Positions 7,506 to 15,162 are shown, counted from the first letter of the stretch. The stretch: DNA of 64,000 bases from an uncultured Bacteroidota bacterium (GCA_903834765.1 CAILKE010000056.1:1-64000); one strand, 5' to 3'. Made by a program: numbers and translations. The notes: generated by a model from the letters alone, not told the origin.

Positions 7506-7895
7506 TTAAAAATTTAACACGTCAGATAAAGCGCCATCCACATCTTTATGAATAAAATTGGATTGGTAACCAATGGTTGTTTTTAAATCGGAGTGGCGAT
7601 ATAGTTTTTGCAATAACTGTGGTGCTATTTTATCGCCTGCTATTTGACCAAAACTGTGACGAGAAATATGCATTGTCATTTTCTTATCAATCTTTAAAAC
7701 AGCAGCTAATTTATTCAGCTGTTTGTTGATTAGAGAATTAAATACTTCTAGGTTTATTCTTTTGCCAATTTTCCAGTACAAAATAGAAAGTGTAGTATTT
7801 ACGGTATGAGCTATATACTTTTTGCTTTCCTCAATTAATAATGCTACGTCAGTAAAAAGCAATTGCTCGGTATCTATTTTTTTGAGTTTACCCAT
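7506..7895 (-). pseudogene. chimeric remnant: DUF1016 nuclease N-terminus joined to a tyrosine recombinase C-terminus
   Basis: A 129-residue frame made of two unrelated pieces. Residues 1 to about 49 (IEESKKYIAHTVNTTLSILY, WKIGKRI) match the N-terminal domain of DUF1016/YhcG-type PDDEXK proteins, which stop here just after the IGKRI motif. From about residue 50 the sequence is the C-terminal catalytic part of a tyrosine recombinase (MHISRHSFGQIAGDKI, LQKLYRHSDLKTTIGYQ), carrying the HxxRH and the GY tyrosine. The junction is near base 7750. The fused piece lacks the first catalytic Arg and the core-binding domain, so it cannot be an active recombinase on its own. It looks like scar tissue from an earlier insertion or deletion. 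Partial genes are the simplest reading. Confidence 0.7.
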
Positions 7896-7960
7896 TTTTC
7901 ATTTATTACTATTTCAGATTTATTATAAATCATTAAATATAAAGTGTATAAAAGCAAAAG

Positions 7961-8001
7961 ACACGCCCTGGGACGCTGTACTTATGGGTAGCGTGGCGTG
8001 T
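7961..8001. repeat. imperfect inverted repeat with an asymmetric bulge
   Basis: ACACGCC (7961-7967) and ACGCT (7973-7977) are mirrored by AGCGT (7990-7994) and GGCGTGT (7995-8001). The left arm has five unpaired bases between its two blocks and the right arm has none. It is much more GC-rich than its surroundings. It lies between the integrase remnant and the ATPase gene. It has the look of a folded single-strand recombination site or of an element end; no U-tract is present. Confidence 0.5.
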
Positions 8002-8075
8002 ACTGTTGATGTAAATGTAAGATTTTTATTAATTATACTATTCATTTAACGCAATTATTTTTTACTTGAAAATTT

Positions 8076-8125
8076 ACGAATGCAGAGTGCAAACCCTTAT
8101 ATATGGGTCTGCACTTTGCACTCGT
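8076..8125. repeat. long imperfect hairpin downstream of the AAA ATPase gene
   Basis: Arms 8076-8096 and 8105-8125 pair at 18 of 21 positions around an eight-base AT loop. The blocks are ACGA, TGCA, AGTGCA and ACCC on the left, with their complements on the right, separated by three single mismatches. The arm sequence shares GAGTGCAAA with a repeat inside the ATPase gene. It may act as a transcription terminator, an origin structure or a recombination site. Confidence 0.6.
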
Positions 8126-8206
8126 GGTTAATTTTAGTTTAAACATTTGATTTTAAAGGATTTAAGTAGTAAACGATTTCTTTGTTTTCTGCACGAGTGC
8201 AAAGTG
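8112..8206. repeat. 15-base inverted repeat pair (iteron-like)
   Basis: CACTTTGCACTCGTG (8112-8126) is repeated exactly, in inverted orientation, as CACGAGTGCAAAGTG at 8192-8206. The second copy lies inside the last codons of the ATPase gene and encodes part of HTLCTRAE. A related GAGTGCAAA occurs at 8085-8093. Repeats of this kind next to a RepA-like gene suggest replication-initiator binding sites (inference). Confidence 0.55.
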
Positions 8207-9305
8207 TGTGATTTACCTCATTTTGCTCGATGACAATAGCGGTATCTGTAATTTGTTTTAAGCGAGTTATGACAGTTCGCTTACTACAATCTAACTCATC
8301 GGTTAAAAGTTCAATTAGCTCCTTGCGTGGCATTTCTGAGAGTAAAATTTGAGCCAGTAAGTCTAAAGTTTCAGAAAGTGCCGCTTTATGGTTTTTCTTA
8401 TCTAAAATGGTTTGAGTTGTATTTGGATCGGACATTACCAACCCTTTTTCGGTATCGGAATATTGAACGTAAAAAGGGTCGTGTTTTTTTGAACTCCGGC
8501 ATTTTAGATAAGCCACTTTTAATAAATTGGTATTATGGTTTTGCGCATCTTTCTCAAAACCAATTTGAATAACGGTACTGGCTTTGTTTAATATTTCAGT
8601 TCCTAAATGTCCGCGAGCTTTATCCGCACTTCCCGGGTTTTCATGTATCAAGCATAAAAAGGTTACATCGTACCGATTGATTGTTTGATTCATCATATCT
8701 ATTAATTTCATACTATCCTTGGTATCATTGAAATTAAAGATGCAATCCGTTATGACATCCAAAATAATAAAGATGTGTATCGGGAATTTTTTACGCGCAT
8801 GTTCTAAATAAATATTAAGCATATCAAAGCGATCTTCTCTGCCAAATTCTAATAATGAAATATAATCGAAACCGTAAGGCTCTTCGTTTATTTCATAACC
8901 TGCTTTTAGCTGTATTTGTTGCAAGGAGTATGGTAATTGCTCCGATAAATTTCGTTCGGTATCTACATAACAAATAGCATAGCGTATGAGTAAATTCGTT
9001 TTAAAACCTAATAAATCTTTATGACAATCTGGCTTCTTTAATAAAGATGCACAAATGGTTTCAGCAAGGCGTGACTTGTGCACGCCTGCTTTGCCTTGTA
9101 TGACATTGATGGTTTTAGGAAAGAAAACCGGGTTTTCTTTTTGCCAAACGATGGGCTGAGAAAATGAAATCGGTTTGCATTTATTCTCAGCTATTTTGCG
9201 CTGTGATGCCAATAACTGCTCCAATTTATTTTTTGCGTTTTCAAGACTCGGCAAAGCCGAGTTTGAAACGTTGTTATGATTTTGAGGTATTGGAATATCG
9301 AACAT
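8139..9305 (-). CDS. AAA family (RecA-like, AAA_25/RepA type) ATPase of a mobile element
   Basis: A 388-residue cytosolic ATPase. The Walker A motif is GKAGVHKS at residues 71-78, with His where Gly usually precedes the Lys. The Walker B strand is FIILDVITDCIF, and a later LIHENPGSADKARGHLG segment corresponds to the RecA-like sensor loop with its GTEI motif. The C-terminal quarter looks like a winged-helix DNA-binding region (ELLTDELDCSKRTVITRLKQ). Proteins of this type encode RepA-like helicases in Bacteroidota integrative and mobilizable elements. It is the last gene of a minus-strand set starting at the integrase, and iteron-like repeats sit at its 3' end. The family call is good; a direct role in replication is inferred. 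Confidence 0.75.
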   Translation of the reverse strand: MFDIPIPQNHNNVSNSALPSLENAKNKLEQLLASQRKIAENKCKPISFSQPIVWQKENPVFFPKTINVIQGKAGVHKSRLAETICASLLKKPDCHKDLLGFKTNLLIRYAICYVDTERNLSEQLPYSLQQIQLKAGYEINEEPYGFDYISLLEFGREDRFDMLNIYLEHARKKFPIHIFIILDVITDCIFNFNDTKDSMKLIDMMNQTINRYDVTFLCLIHENPGSADKARGHLGTEILNKASTVIQIGFEKDAQNHNTNLLKVAYLKCRSSKKHDPFYVQYSDTEKGLVMSDPNTTQTILDKKNHKAALSETLDLLAQILLSEMPRKELIELLTDELDCSKRTVITRLKQITDTAIVIEQNEVNHTLCTRAENKEIVYYLNPLKSNV

Positions 9306-9340
9306 AATTTATTTTGTTTTTTAATTATCTATGAATACTG

Positions 9341-9365
9341 TCGGGGTGGCCAGATTCGAACTGGC
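9341..9365 (-). other. tRNA-Pro-like 3' end fragment (possible attachment site)
   Basis: On the minus strand, a five-pair T-arm with loop TTCGAAT (GCCAG, loop, CTGGC; 9349-9365) is followed by CACCCCG and a discriminator A (9341-9348). That is the 3' quarter of a tRNA, and CACCCCGA fits tRNA-Pro of Bacteroidota. No anticodon arm, D arm or 5' acceptor strand (CGGGGTG in the right place) is nearby, so it is not a functional tRNA. Tyrosine recombinases commonly use tRNA 3' ends, which leaves such copies in elements. It lies between two element genes rather than at an edge. Confidence 0.6.
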
Positions 9366-9384
9366 ACCCTTAAAATTTGTATTA

Positions 9385-9768
9385 TTAATAATAAGATAAT
9401 GCCATGAAATAGACTTTGATTTGACCATTCTCGAAACGAACAGTAGCTACCCAATCTTTGGGTGTTTTGTCTTGTATATTCGTTTCTTGTCTGATACAAC
9501 TTTCAATACTCATGATCATCATTTTGTAATTCTGCTCTTCCAATCGTACAAACAGCTCAGAGAAATAAGCGTACCGCAATTTATCGAGCTGTAGCTTTTC
9601 AAAAAGCTTGTTTAATTGGTTCTTATCGGCATTGTTATCATTAAATAATTTCATGTAATAGTTTACATTACTTTCTAATGTTTTTTCATCTCTGCCAATA
9701 ATTGAGGCAACTTGTTGCATCAATTCCGGCCAAGTAAGGTCGTGTAGAGTTTCTTTATAAGTATTCAT
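9385..9768 (-). CDS. hypothetical protein of the mobile element
   Basis: A 127-residue protein with no recognised family. It is helical and charged in its first 100 residues (for example KNQLNKLFEKLQLDKLRYAY), with a short beta-like C-terminus (WVATVRFENGQIKVYFMAL). It has no signal peptide or membrane segment. It lies between the HTH gene and the ATPase gene on the same strand, so it is probably co-transcribed and involved in element maintenance. Confidence 0.6.
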   Translation of the reverse strand: MNTYKETLHDLTWPELMQQVASIIGRDEKTLESNVNYYMKLFNDNNADKNQLNKLFEKLQLDKLRYAYFSELFVRLEEQNYKMMIMSIESCIRQETNIQDKTPKDWVATVRFENGQIKVYFMALSYY

Positions 9769-9864
9769 TTTTATAATAAGGGATAAAGGTGTTCGCTTGC
9801 TACAGATTTAAAAACATAATGAAGTAGCAAGCTCGGTTCACTATATTTTTCCATTTGGAACAGT

Positions 9865-10143
9865 TTATTTTTTAAAAGCCTTTATGTAATGTTTTTGCAT
9901 CAGTTCTTCTACATCCGATAGCTTGTAGTAAATTTTGTTACCAACTTGAGAGAAGGAAATTTTGCCTTCATCGCGCCAGGTTTGCGCTGTGCGTTTGGAA
10001 ATTTTCATTAATAGTAAAAACTCTTGATTGTCGAGATAAGTGTCCGATGGTTTTTTGCTATCGGTAATTACTCTTTGCTTGATTTCCTCAATTGAGGTTG
10101 CTAAGTTGTTGAATTGGTCTTTCGATAAGATGATTGCTTCCAT
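9865..10143 (-). CDS. helix-turn-helix excisionase-like protein
   Basis: A 92-residue DNA-binding protein. The C-terminal half contains a MerR/excisionase-type winged helix-turn-helix (LLLMKISKRTAQTWRDEGKI, then FSQVGNKIYYKLSDVEELM), as in the HTH_17 family. The first 40 residues form a polar helix (MEAIILSKDQFNNLATSIEE). The ATG at 10143 is preferred over an in-frame ATG at 10173, which would add a basic ten-residue extension; both are possible. Such genes follow integrases in Bacteroidota elements and act as recombination directionality factors or regulators. The specific role is inferred. Confidence 0.75.
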   Translation of the reverse strand: MEAIILSKDQFNNLATSIEEIKQRVITDSKKPSDTYLDNQEFLLLMKISKRTAQTWRDEGKISFSQVGNKIYYKLSDVEELMQKHYIKAFKK

Positions 10144-10207
10144 TTTCTTTTTGGTTTTAAGATTATGGAGCAAAAGTGCGCAGAGTGGAAAAGTCTATTG
10201 GTCTCTG

Positions 10208-10551
10208 TAGGACCACTTTAGGACTTTTTACTTTGGTATGTTTCTGATATTCAGATTGATTCTTTTTTCTACAGAGGGACGTTTTTCAGGACGCGAAGTA
10301 TTTAGAATTGTTTTAACCGTATTTAAACTTAACGCCTTTCCGTTTTTATCAATAAAATTATCTGTTATAAATTGTGCTAACTCATTAAAACCTGCATTTA
10401 GTAAAGGTTTACCGTCAACTGTTATTTCTTTCGTTAGCTGAAAAAATACATCAACAAATACATTTGTTTGGCAATTAAATTGAAAAAGTCCTACGGTAGT
10501 CCTATAGAAATCTGTAGGACTTTTTGTGTTTTTTGTAGGACTTTTAGGACT
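10208..10551. repeat. cluster of TAGGACT/AGTCCTA heptamers
   Basis: Seven copies of TAGGAC-type sequence lie in about 340 bases: two direct copies at 10208-10213 and 10219-10225, just past the stop of the 312-residue gene, and five at 10487-10493, 10498-10504 (inverted), 10515-10521, 10536-10542 and 10545-10551 inside it. The internal group encodes a repeated KSPT stretch, so protein repetition could explain part of it, but the copies beyond the stop cannot be explained that way. Confidence 0.45.
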
Positions 10552-11166
10552 ATTAACTACTTGATTATTAGCAGTGTTTTGTTTTTTATTTAATTTTTGT
10601 TGTGATTTGATTAGGTCTAATTCTAAATTTATTTTTTCATCAAAAGGAATTTCATTTACATCAATTATTTTAGGTTTGTTTTGTAAATATTCTGTCTTGG
10701 CTTCCATTAAACAGGAAACTTTTTCTTCATAACCATATCCTTTGATTTCGGATTTTAATTTAACGAAGTTAAATTTAGAATCCGGTGCTTGTTTCTTTTG
10801 TTCAATGACATCGCGCAAAACTTCAATGATAATTAGTGCTTTATCAAACTTGGTAATATGTTCTTTTGAATTAAATAGTCCTCGATTTAAGTCAATTAAC
10901 TTTTCGAGTTTATTAAGCCAAACGATGGGCTCTTCCATCTTATCGCATTGATACTGGATGAACGGTTTTATTTTAGATTTAGAGATAGTAAAAATTTTGT
11001 GTAACAAACATTTACAATATAACTCCTTATTAAATTTACCACCATTTAGAAAATTAGAAGGTTGCCCTGCTTCAAATACAACAATATCATACTCCCCTTT
11101 ATCAAATTGGGCTATATCAACAATAGGATGCTCGACAAAAGGTGAACAAATAACAAAGGTGTACAT
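10228..11166 (-). CDS. mobile-element protein with RteC-like C-terminal motif
   Basis: A 312-residue protein without signal peptide or membrane helices. The N-terminal 150 residues are unassigned. A polar linker rich in K, N, S and T (about residues 190-220) precedes a C-terminal domain with FNELAQFITDNF and LSLNTVKTILNTSRPEKRP, a pattern seen in Bacteroidota element proteins of the RteC type and their relatives. It lies immediately downstream of the integrase gene on the same strand. A regulatory or mobilization role is likely; the function is not established from sequence. Confidence 0.6.
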   Translation of the reverse strand: MYTFVICSPFVEHPIVDIAQFDKGEYDIVVFEAGQPSNFLNGGKFNKELYCKCLLHKIFTISKSKIKPFIQYQCDKMEEPIVWLNKLEKLIDLNRGLFNSKEHITKFDKALIIIEVLRDVIEQKKQAPDSKFNFVKLKSEIKGYGYEEKVSCLMEAKTEYLQNKPKIIDVNEIPFDEKINLELDLIKSQQKLNKKQNTANNQVVNSPKSPTKNTKSPTDFYRTTVGLFQFNCQTNVFVDVFFQLTKEITVDGKPLLNAGFNELAQFITDNFIDKNGKALSLNTVKTILNTSRPEKRPSVEKRINLNIRNIPK

Positions 11167-11293
11167 ATCAATAAATTTAATAATTCGTTAAACGAATTTA
11201 AAAGAAATTGAGTGTATAAAAAAGTGAATGTTTATAAATATAGCATTAAATTGCTACAAAATATAGCAATATTGTTAATAAAATATTTTGTAA

Positions 11294-12505
11294 TTAATCA
11301 TTAAAAACATCCATTGCATTATCAAGCTCCTCGTTTACGATTTTAGCGTAAATCTGAGTTGTTTTTATATTTGAATGTCCCATTAATTTTGAAACATATT
11401 CTATTCTCATTCCTTTTTTTAAGGCTCTTGTTGCAAAAGTATGGCGTGAAGTATGAAAATGTATATTTTTCTCGATTTTAGCTAAATCCGCTATGTTTTT
11501 AAGCTCTTTATTGCACATTGTGGCACAAGACCCAACAGCACGGTATAAAATCCGTCCATCTGAATAATCTTTATCGTTTTCGAGAAATGGAAAAATAAAA
11601 TCATTTTGTTTTATTTCTCTATTGCGGTATAAATTAATAATATCAATAGCCTTTTTCGGTAATTTAATAGAGATGGTACTTTTTGTTTTTTGAGTTTCCA
11701 TCAAAACTCTTTCTCCATTAAAATTTGACCATTTTAATTGTGTTATATCTGAAATTCTCATACCTCCGACATAAGTAGCAAAAATATATATGTTTCGAGT
11801 ATTATACATCCAGGGCTCACTTTCTATTTCAAGAGCTTCAACTTTTGCAAGTTCTTCCTCTGTTAAGAATTCTTTTTTGGGCGCATCCCATTTGAATTTA
11901 AACTTTGTAAAAGGGTTTTTTTCATAAGTGATAATTTCGTCTTTGATTGCTTCATTAAATATTCTTCTTAAAATTTTATAGTTTGCAAATACTGTATTAC
12001 TCACATTATTTAATTCTGAGCGCATATACGTTTCATACTTTTTGAGCCATTGTAAATCAATATCATTGATCATTACATCCTTTTCCTTTGTGTATTTTTT
12101 CATTTTAGAAATCACACCTCTCATTTTATCTACAGTTGAAGGCTGTATTTTAGTTTCCATTAAATCTAAATAATCTTCAGCGTATTTAAAAAAGCTTGTT
12201 GGTGCTTCACCAATAATGGCGGATTTAATATTTTTAGGAGTTATAGTTTTAGATGTTGCTTCCATTTCTAAAGCAACACCTTCAGCTTCTGCAATTTTAT
12301 GAGATATGAAATTATTAATGCGTTGTGAATTTTCCATGCCTTTTTTGACACGTTTATTCTCAGCATCCCAATATTTCTCAGGAACTGCAATTCCTAAAGA
12401 AATTAGTTTAGAACTTCTGAATTTTATTATTCTTAAATACAGTGGTATTTCACCTTTTTTATTAATTTTATCCTTGCGAAAAAGTAGTTTAACGGAAGCC
12501 GACAT
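11294..12505 (-). CDS. tyrosine recombinase/integrase of the mobile element
   Basis: A 403-residue phage-integrase-family protein, full length for the Bacteroidota conjugative/mobilizable-element type. It has an N-terminal arm-binding domain (MSASVKLLFRKDKINKKGEI), a SAM-like core-binding domain (about residues 105-205) and a catalytic domain. Catalytic residues are visible: Arg in GGMRISDITQLKW (near 248), the HTSRHTF box (near 350), GHSNIKTTQIY with the nucleophilic Tyr (near 384). It is intact, in contrast to the recombinase remnant at 7506-7895. It sits at the right end of the element and reads inward, the usual arrangement next to an attachment site. Confidence 0.93.
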   Translation of the reverse strand: MSASVKLLFRKDKINKKGEIPLYLRIIKFRSSKLISLGIAVPEKYWDAENKRVKKGMENSQRINNFISHKIAEAEGVALEMEATSKTITPKNIKSAIIGEAPTSFFKYAEDYLDLMETKIQPSTVDKMRGVISKMKKYTKEKDVMINDIDLQWLKKYETYMRSELNNVSNTVFANYKILRRIFNEAIKDEIITYEKNPFTKFKFKWDAPKKEFLTEEELAKVEALEIESEPWMYNTRNIYIFATYVGGMRISDITQLKWSNFNGERVLMETQKTKSTISIKLPKKAIDIINLYRNREIKQNDFIFPFLENDKDYSDGRILYRAVGSCATMCNKELKNIADLAKIEKNIHFHTSRHTFATRALKKGMRIEYVSKLMGHSNIKTTQIYAKIVNEELDNAMDVFND

Positions 12506-12548
12506 GTTCTTTTTTTATTTCAAATGTAGTATTGATTATAAAGATAAG

Positions 12549-12701
12549 GGTACAACATGAGGTACAACATTTGAACAGTTCCTTTACTTTTGATTGCATT
12601 TGAAATATTTAATAATTTTACAAATCCCTTGATAACAAAGGATTTTGGAGCAAATCGGTAAAATCTGATAAAATTAGATTAATACTGGAGGTACCACAAT
12701 C
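12549..12701. repeat. GGTACAACAT repeats upstream of the integrase gene
   Basis: Two exact direct copies of GGTACAACAT (12549-12558 and 12561-12570) are 12 bases apart, about one helical turn. A third, imperfect GGTACCACAAT begins at 12690. The spacing and place between the integrase start and the chromosomal genes fit integrase arm-type binding sites at an attachment region. That function is inferred. Confidence 0.5.
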
Positions 12702-12710
12702 AAAACAAAT

Positions 12711-12744
12711 AAAACCCCTGATAGCAAAGCTTTCAGGGGTTTTT
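12711..12744. terminator. bidirectional hairpin terminator
   Basis: AAAACCCCTGA and TCAGGGGTTTTT form an 11-pair stem around an 11-base loop, with A- and T-runs on the two sides. It follows the minus-strand SnoaL-like gene and also caps plus-strand readthrough from the element side. As a normal chromosomal terminator it sets the latest likely right boundary of the mobile element. Confidence 0.85.
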
Positions 12745-12779
12745 GATTTAATAAGATTATTAAAGAAGTGTGCACTTAA

Positions 12780-13151
12780 TTACCCATGATATACTCTTGA
12801 AAACACAATCGAGCTATTTTTAATTTCTAATACTTCACCAACAGATAAATCTTCTTCACCCTGAACATGTCGTATATACTCCATAAACACTTGCTCATCA
12901 TCAGCCGTTAGCTTTTTTACTTCATATTTCAACGTTGGTAATCTAACGAAAGCATCTTGCCACCAGCTCCTAAGAGCTACCTTACCTTTAATTAAGCCTT
13001 GAGTTTCTGGTAATCGTATTTTTAATTTTGGACTAAAATGCTCTGCATTTTCATCATATAGTGATAATAGCTTTTCTAAATCATGTTCGTTAAATGCTTC
13101 GAACCAAAGTTTAGCAATGTGCTTGTTTTGTTGTGGTAAGTTTGTAGACAT
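12780..13151 (-). CDS. SnoaL-like / NTF2-fold protein
   Basis: A 123-residue protein of the SnoaL-like polyketide-cyclase/NTF2 fold. The opening helices KLWFEAFNEHDLEKLLSLY, followed by a DENAEHFSP strand, are the hallmark of this fold. The remaining strands (GKVALRSWWQDAF, VFMEYIRHVQGEEDL) fit the curved sheet. It has no signal peptide. Members are small-molecule enzymes or binding proteins with many substrates, so no reaction can be assigned. It stands alone, divergent from the UbiD gene, which is 155 bases away. Confidence 0.8.
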   Translation of the reverse strand: MSTNLPQQNKHIAKLWFEAFNEHDLEKLLSLYDENAEHFSPKLKIRLPETQGLIKGKVALRSWWQDAFVRLPTLKYEVKKLTADDEQVFMEYIRHVQGEEDLSVGEVLEIKNSSIVFSRVYHG

Positions 13152-13288
13152 AAAATTAGTTTATAATATCTTTTTACAATTCAACTTTTGCTTCAAATAG
13201 ATTGTTTAAAGGACCATTTCGTTATTACATTTTATAATATTATTGCAAATTACAAAAAAACAATTTATTAAACATAACTTTCTTGTCT

Positions 13289-13296
13289 TACATTTG
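13289..13296 (+). promoter_or_regulatory. promoter -7 element before the UbiD gene
   Basis: TACATTTG matches the Bacteroidota -7 consensus TAnnTTTG exactly. It ends 10 bases before the ATG, which predicts a very short leader. No TTG was found at the usual -33 distance, so this is a partial match. Confidence 0.4.
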
Positions 13297-13306
13297 TTAA
13301 TCAATT

Positions 13307-15142
13307 ATGGGGTATAAAAGTTTAAAAGCTTGTTTAGATGATTTAGAAAAACACAATCATCTTATTAGAATAACTGAAGAGATTGATCCGCATTTGGAAA
13401 TAGCATCTATTCATTTAAGAGTTCATCAAATGGGCGGCCCGGCGTTATTATATGAAAATGTAAAAGGCTGTGAATTCAAATGTGCTTCTAATATTTTTGG
13501 CACACTTGATAGAAGTAAGTTTATGTTTAGAGATACACTCTCTAAAATGCAAACCCTTATTGATATAAAAAACAATCCCATAAAGGCCCTCAAAAATCCT
13601 TTCAAATATTTATCTGTTTCGGGTACCGCTCTATCTGCTTTACCTAAAAAAAACCCCCTATCTAAACCCGTTTTATTTAAAGAAACCACCATTGACAAAT
13701 TACCATTAATTAAACATTGGGATATGGATGGTGGCGCTTTTGTAACCTTACCGCAGGTATATAGCGAGGACATCGATAAACCAGGGGTAATGCATTCTAA
13801 TTTAGGAATGTACCGTATACAATTAACGGGTAACGATTATGAATTGAATAAAGAAATTGGCTTGCATTATCAATTGCATCGTGGTATTGGCGTGCATCAA
13901 AGTAAGGCTAATCAATTAGGCAAACCTCTCAAAGTATCAGTATTTATTGGTGGTCCGCCAAGTCATAGTTTAGCAGCCGTGATGCCATTACCTGAAGGGT
14001 TGAGCGAATTAACCTTTGCAGGTGCTTTAGGAAATAAGCGATTTGGTTATTCGTATGTAGATGGATATTGTGTAAGCACCGATGCTGATTTTGTTATTAC
14101 CGGAGAAGTATACCCGAACGAAACCAAGCCAGAAGGCCCTTTTGGAGATCATTTAGGTTACTATAGTTTAAAACATTCATTTCCCTTAATGCGTGTTCAT
14201 AAAGTGTATCATCGACAAGATGCTATATGGCCATTTACAGTGGTTGGCAGGCCACCACAAGAAGATACAAGTTTTGGACAATTAATACATGAAATTACTG
14301 GTGATGCCATTAAGTTTGAATTACCTGGTGTAAAAGAAGTACATGCAGTTGATGCAGCAGGCGTTCATCCTTTACTGTTAGCCATTGGCAGCGAACGCTA
14401 TACACCTTATAGCCAAACAAAACAACCGGCGGAATTATTAACTATTGCCAATCATATTTTAGGAAAAGGTCAATTAAGTTTAGCGAAATATTTATTCATA
14501 ACCGCTGATGACACCAATAAATTAAGTACTCACAACGAATCAGAATTTTATCAATATATTTTAGAACGCCTCAATTTAAAACGAGATTTGCATTTTTATA
14601 CCAACACAAGTATCGATACGTTAGACTATAGTGGTACTGGATTAAATAGCGGAAGCAAATTAGTAGTAGCGGCTTATGGTGAAAAATTAAGAGATTTAAG
14701 TAGTACAATAAATACTACACTGAACGACCTAAAAACTTTTGTAAATCCTCAAGTTGCGCTTCCAGGAGTTTTAGTTTTACAAGCCTCTAAATTTGAAACT
14801 TACGAAAAAGAAAAACTAGTATTCGATCAGTTTAATGAAGAAGTTAAACAAAAAAACATTGATTTATCAGGCTTCCCAATGATAGTGATTGTTGACGATG
14901 CAAGCTTTACAGCTGCTACTTTAAAAAATTGGTTATGGGTAACTTTTACTCGCTCTAATCCAAGTCATGATGTATACGGCATAAATTCATTAACGGAATA
15001 CAAACATTTTGGTTGCGACAATGTGATTATAGATGCGCGCATTAAACCTCATCATGCGCCAGTTTTGGAGCTTATTCCTGAAATAGAAAAACGCGTTGAT
15101 AAACTCTTTGCTAAAGGTGGTAGTTTAAGCGGGTTGAAATAA
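13307..15142 (+). CDS. UbiD family decarboxylase (possible menaquinone decarboxylase)
   Basis: A 611-residue cytosolic protein of the UbiD family, which uses prenylated FMN to remove aromatic or unsaturated carboxylates. The family is recognised from the start (SLKACLDDLEKHNHLIRITE), the IFGTLDRSKFMFRD region, the GAFVTLPQVYSED strand, EIGLHYQLHRGIGVH and the catalytic-region VVGRPPQEDTSFGQLIHEIT. The length exceeds E. coli UbiD (about 500) but is normal for the long Bacteroidota form. The window also encodes MqnE, so this could be the decarboxylase of the futalosine menaquinone route (MqnL-type). No UbiX flavin prenyltransferase is encoded in the window. Family call firm, pathway inferred. 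Confidence 0.88.
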   Translation: MGYKSLKACLDDLEKHNHLIRITEEIDPHLEIASIHLRVHQMGGPALLYENVKGCEFKCASNIFGTLDRSKFMFRDTLSKMQTLIDIKNNPIKALKNPFKYLSVSGTALSALPKKNPLSKPVLFKETTIDKLPLIKHWDMDGGAFVTLPQVYSEDIDKPGVMHSNLGMYRIQLTGNDYELNKEIGLHYQLHRGIGVHQSKANQLGKPLKVSVFIGGPPSHSLAAVMPLPEGLSELTFAGALGNKRFGYSYVDGYCVSTDADFVITGEVYPNETKPEGPFGDHLGYYSLKHSFPLMRVHKVYHRQDAIWPFTVVGRPPQEDTSFGQLIHEITGDAIKFELPGVKEVHAVDAAGVHPLLLAIGSERYTPYSQTKQPAELLTIANHILGKGQLSLAKYLFITADDTNKLSTHNESEFYQYILERLNLKRDLHFYTNTSIDTLDYSGTGLNSGSKLVVAAYGEKLRDLSSTINTTLNDLKTFVNPQVALPGVLVLQASKFETYEKEKLVFDQFNEEVKQKNIDLSGFPMIVIVDDASFTAATLKNWLWVTFTRSNPSHDVYGINSLTEYKHFGCDNVIIDARIKPHHAPVLELIPEIEKRVDKLFAKGGSLSGLK

Positions 15143-15162
15143 ATTGTTATTACTCAATTTTT

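Noticed and set aside
8327-8572. A plus-strand 81-residue frame inside the ATPase gene
   Set aside because: Antisense shadow of the ATPase coding sequence; no homology or spacing that suggests a gene.
9325-9384. A complete tRNA gene at the tRNA-like fragment
   Set aside because: Only the T-arm and 3' acceptor strand are present; D arm, anticodon arm and 5' acceptor strand are missing.
10238-10441. Small plus-strand frames opposite the 312-residue element gene
   Set aside because: Antisense shadows; the minus-strand frame is longer, has a recognisable C-terminal motif and fits the gene order.
7478-12626. CAAATCC shared by the left region and the right region near 12613 as element direct repeats
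   Set aside because: Only about seven bases match, with different flanks; this is expected by chance in AT-rich DNA and does not define attachment sites.
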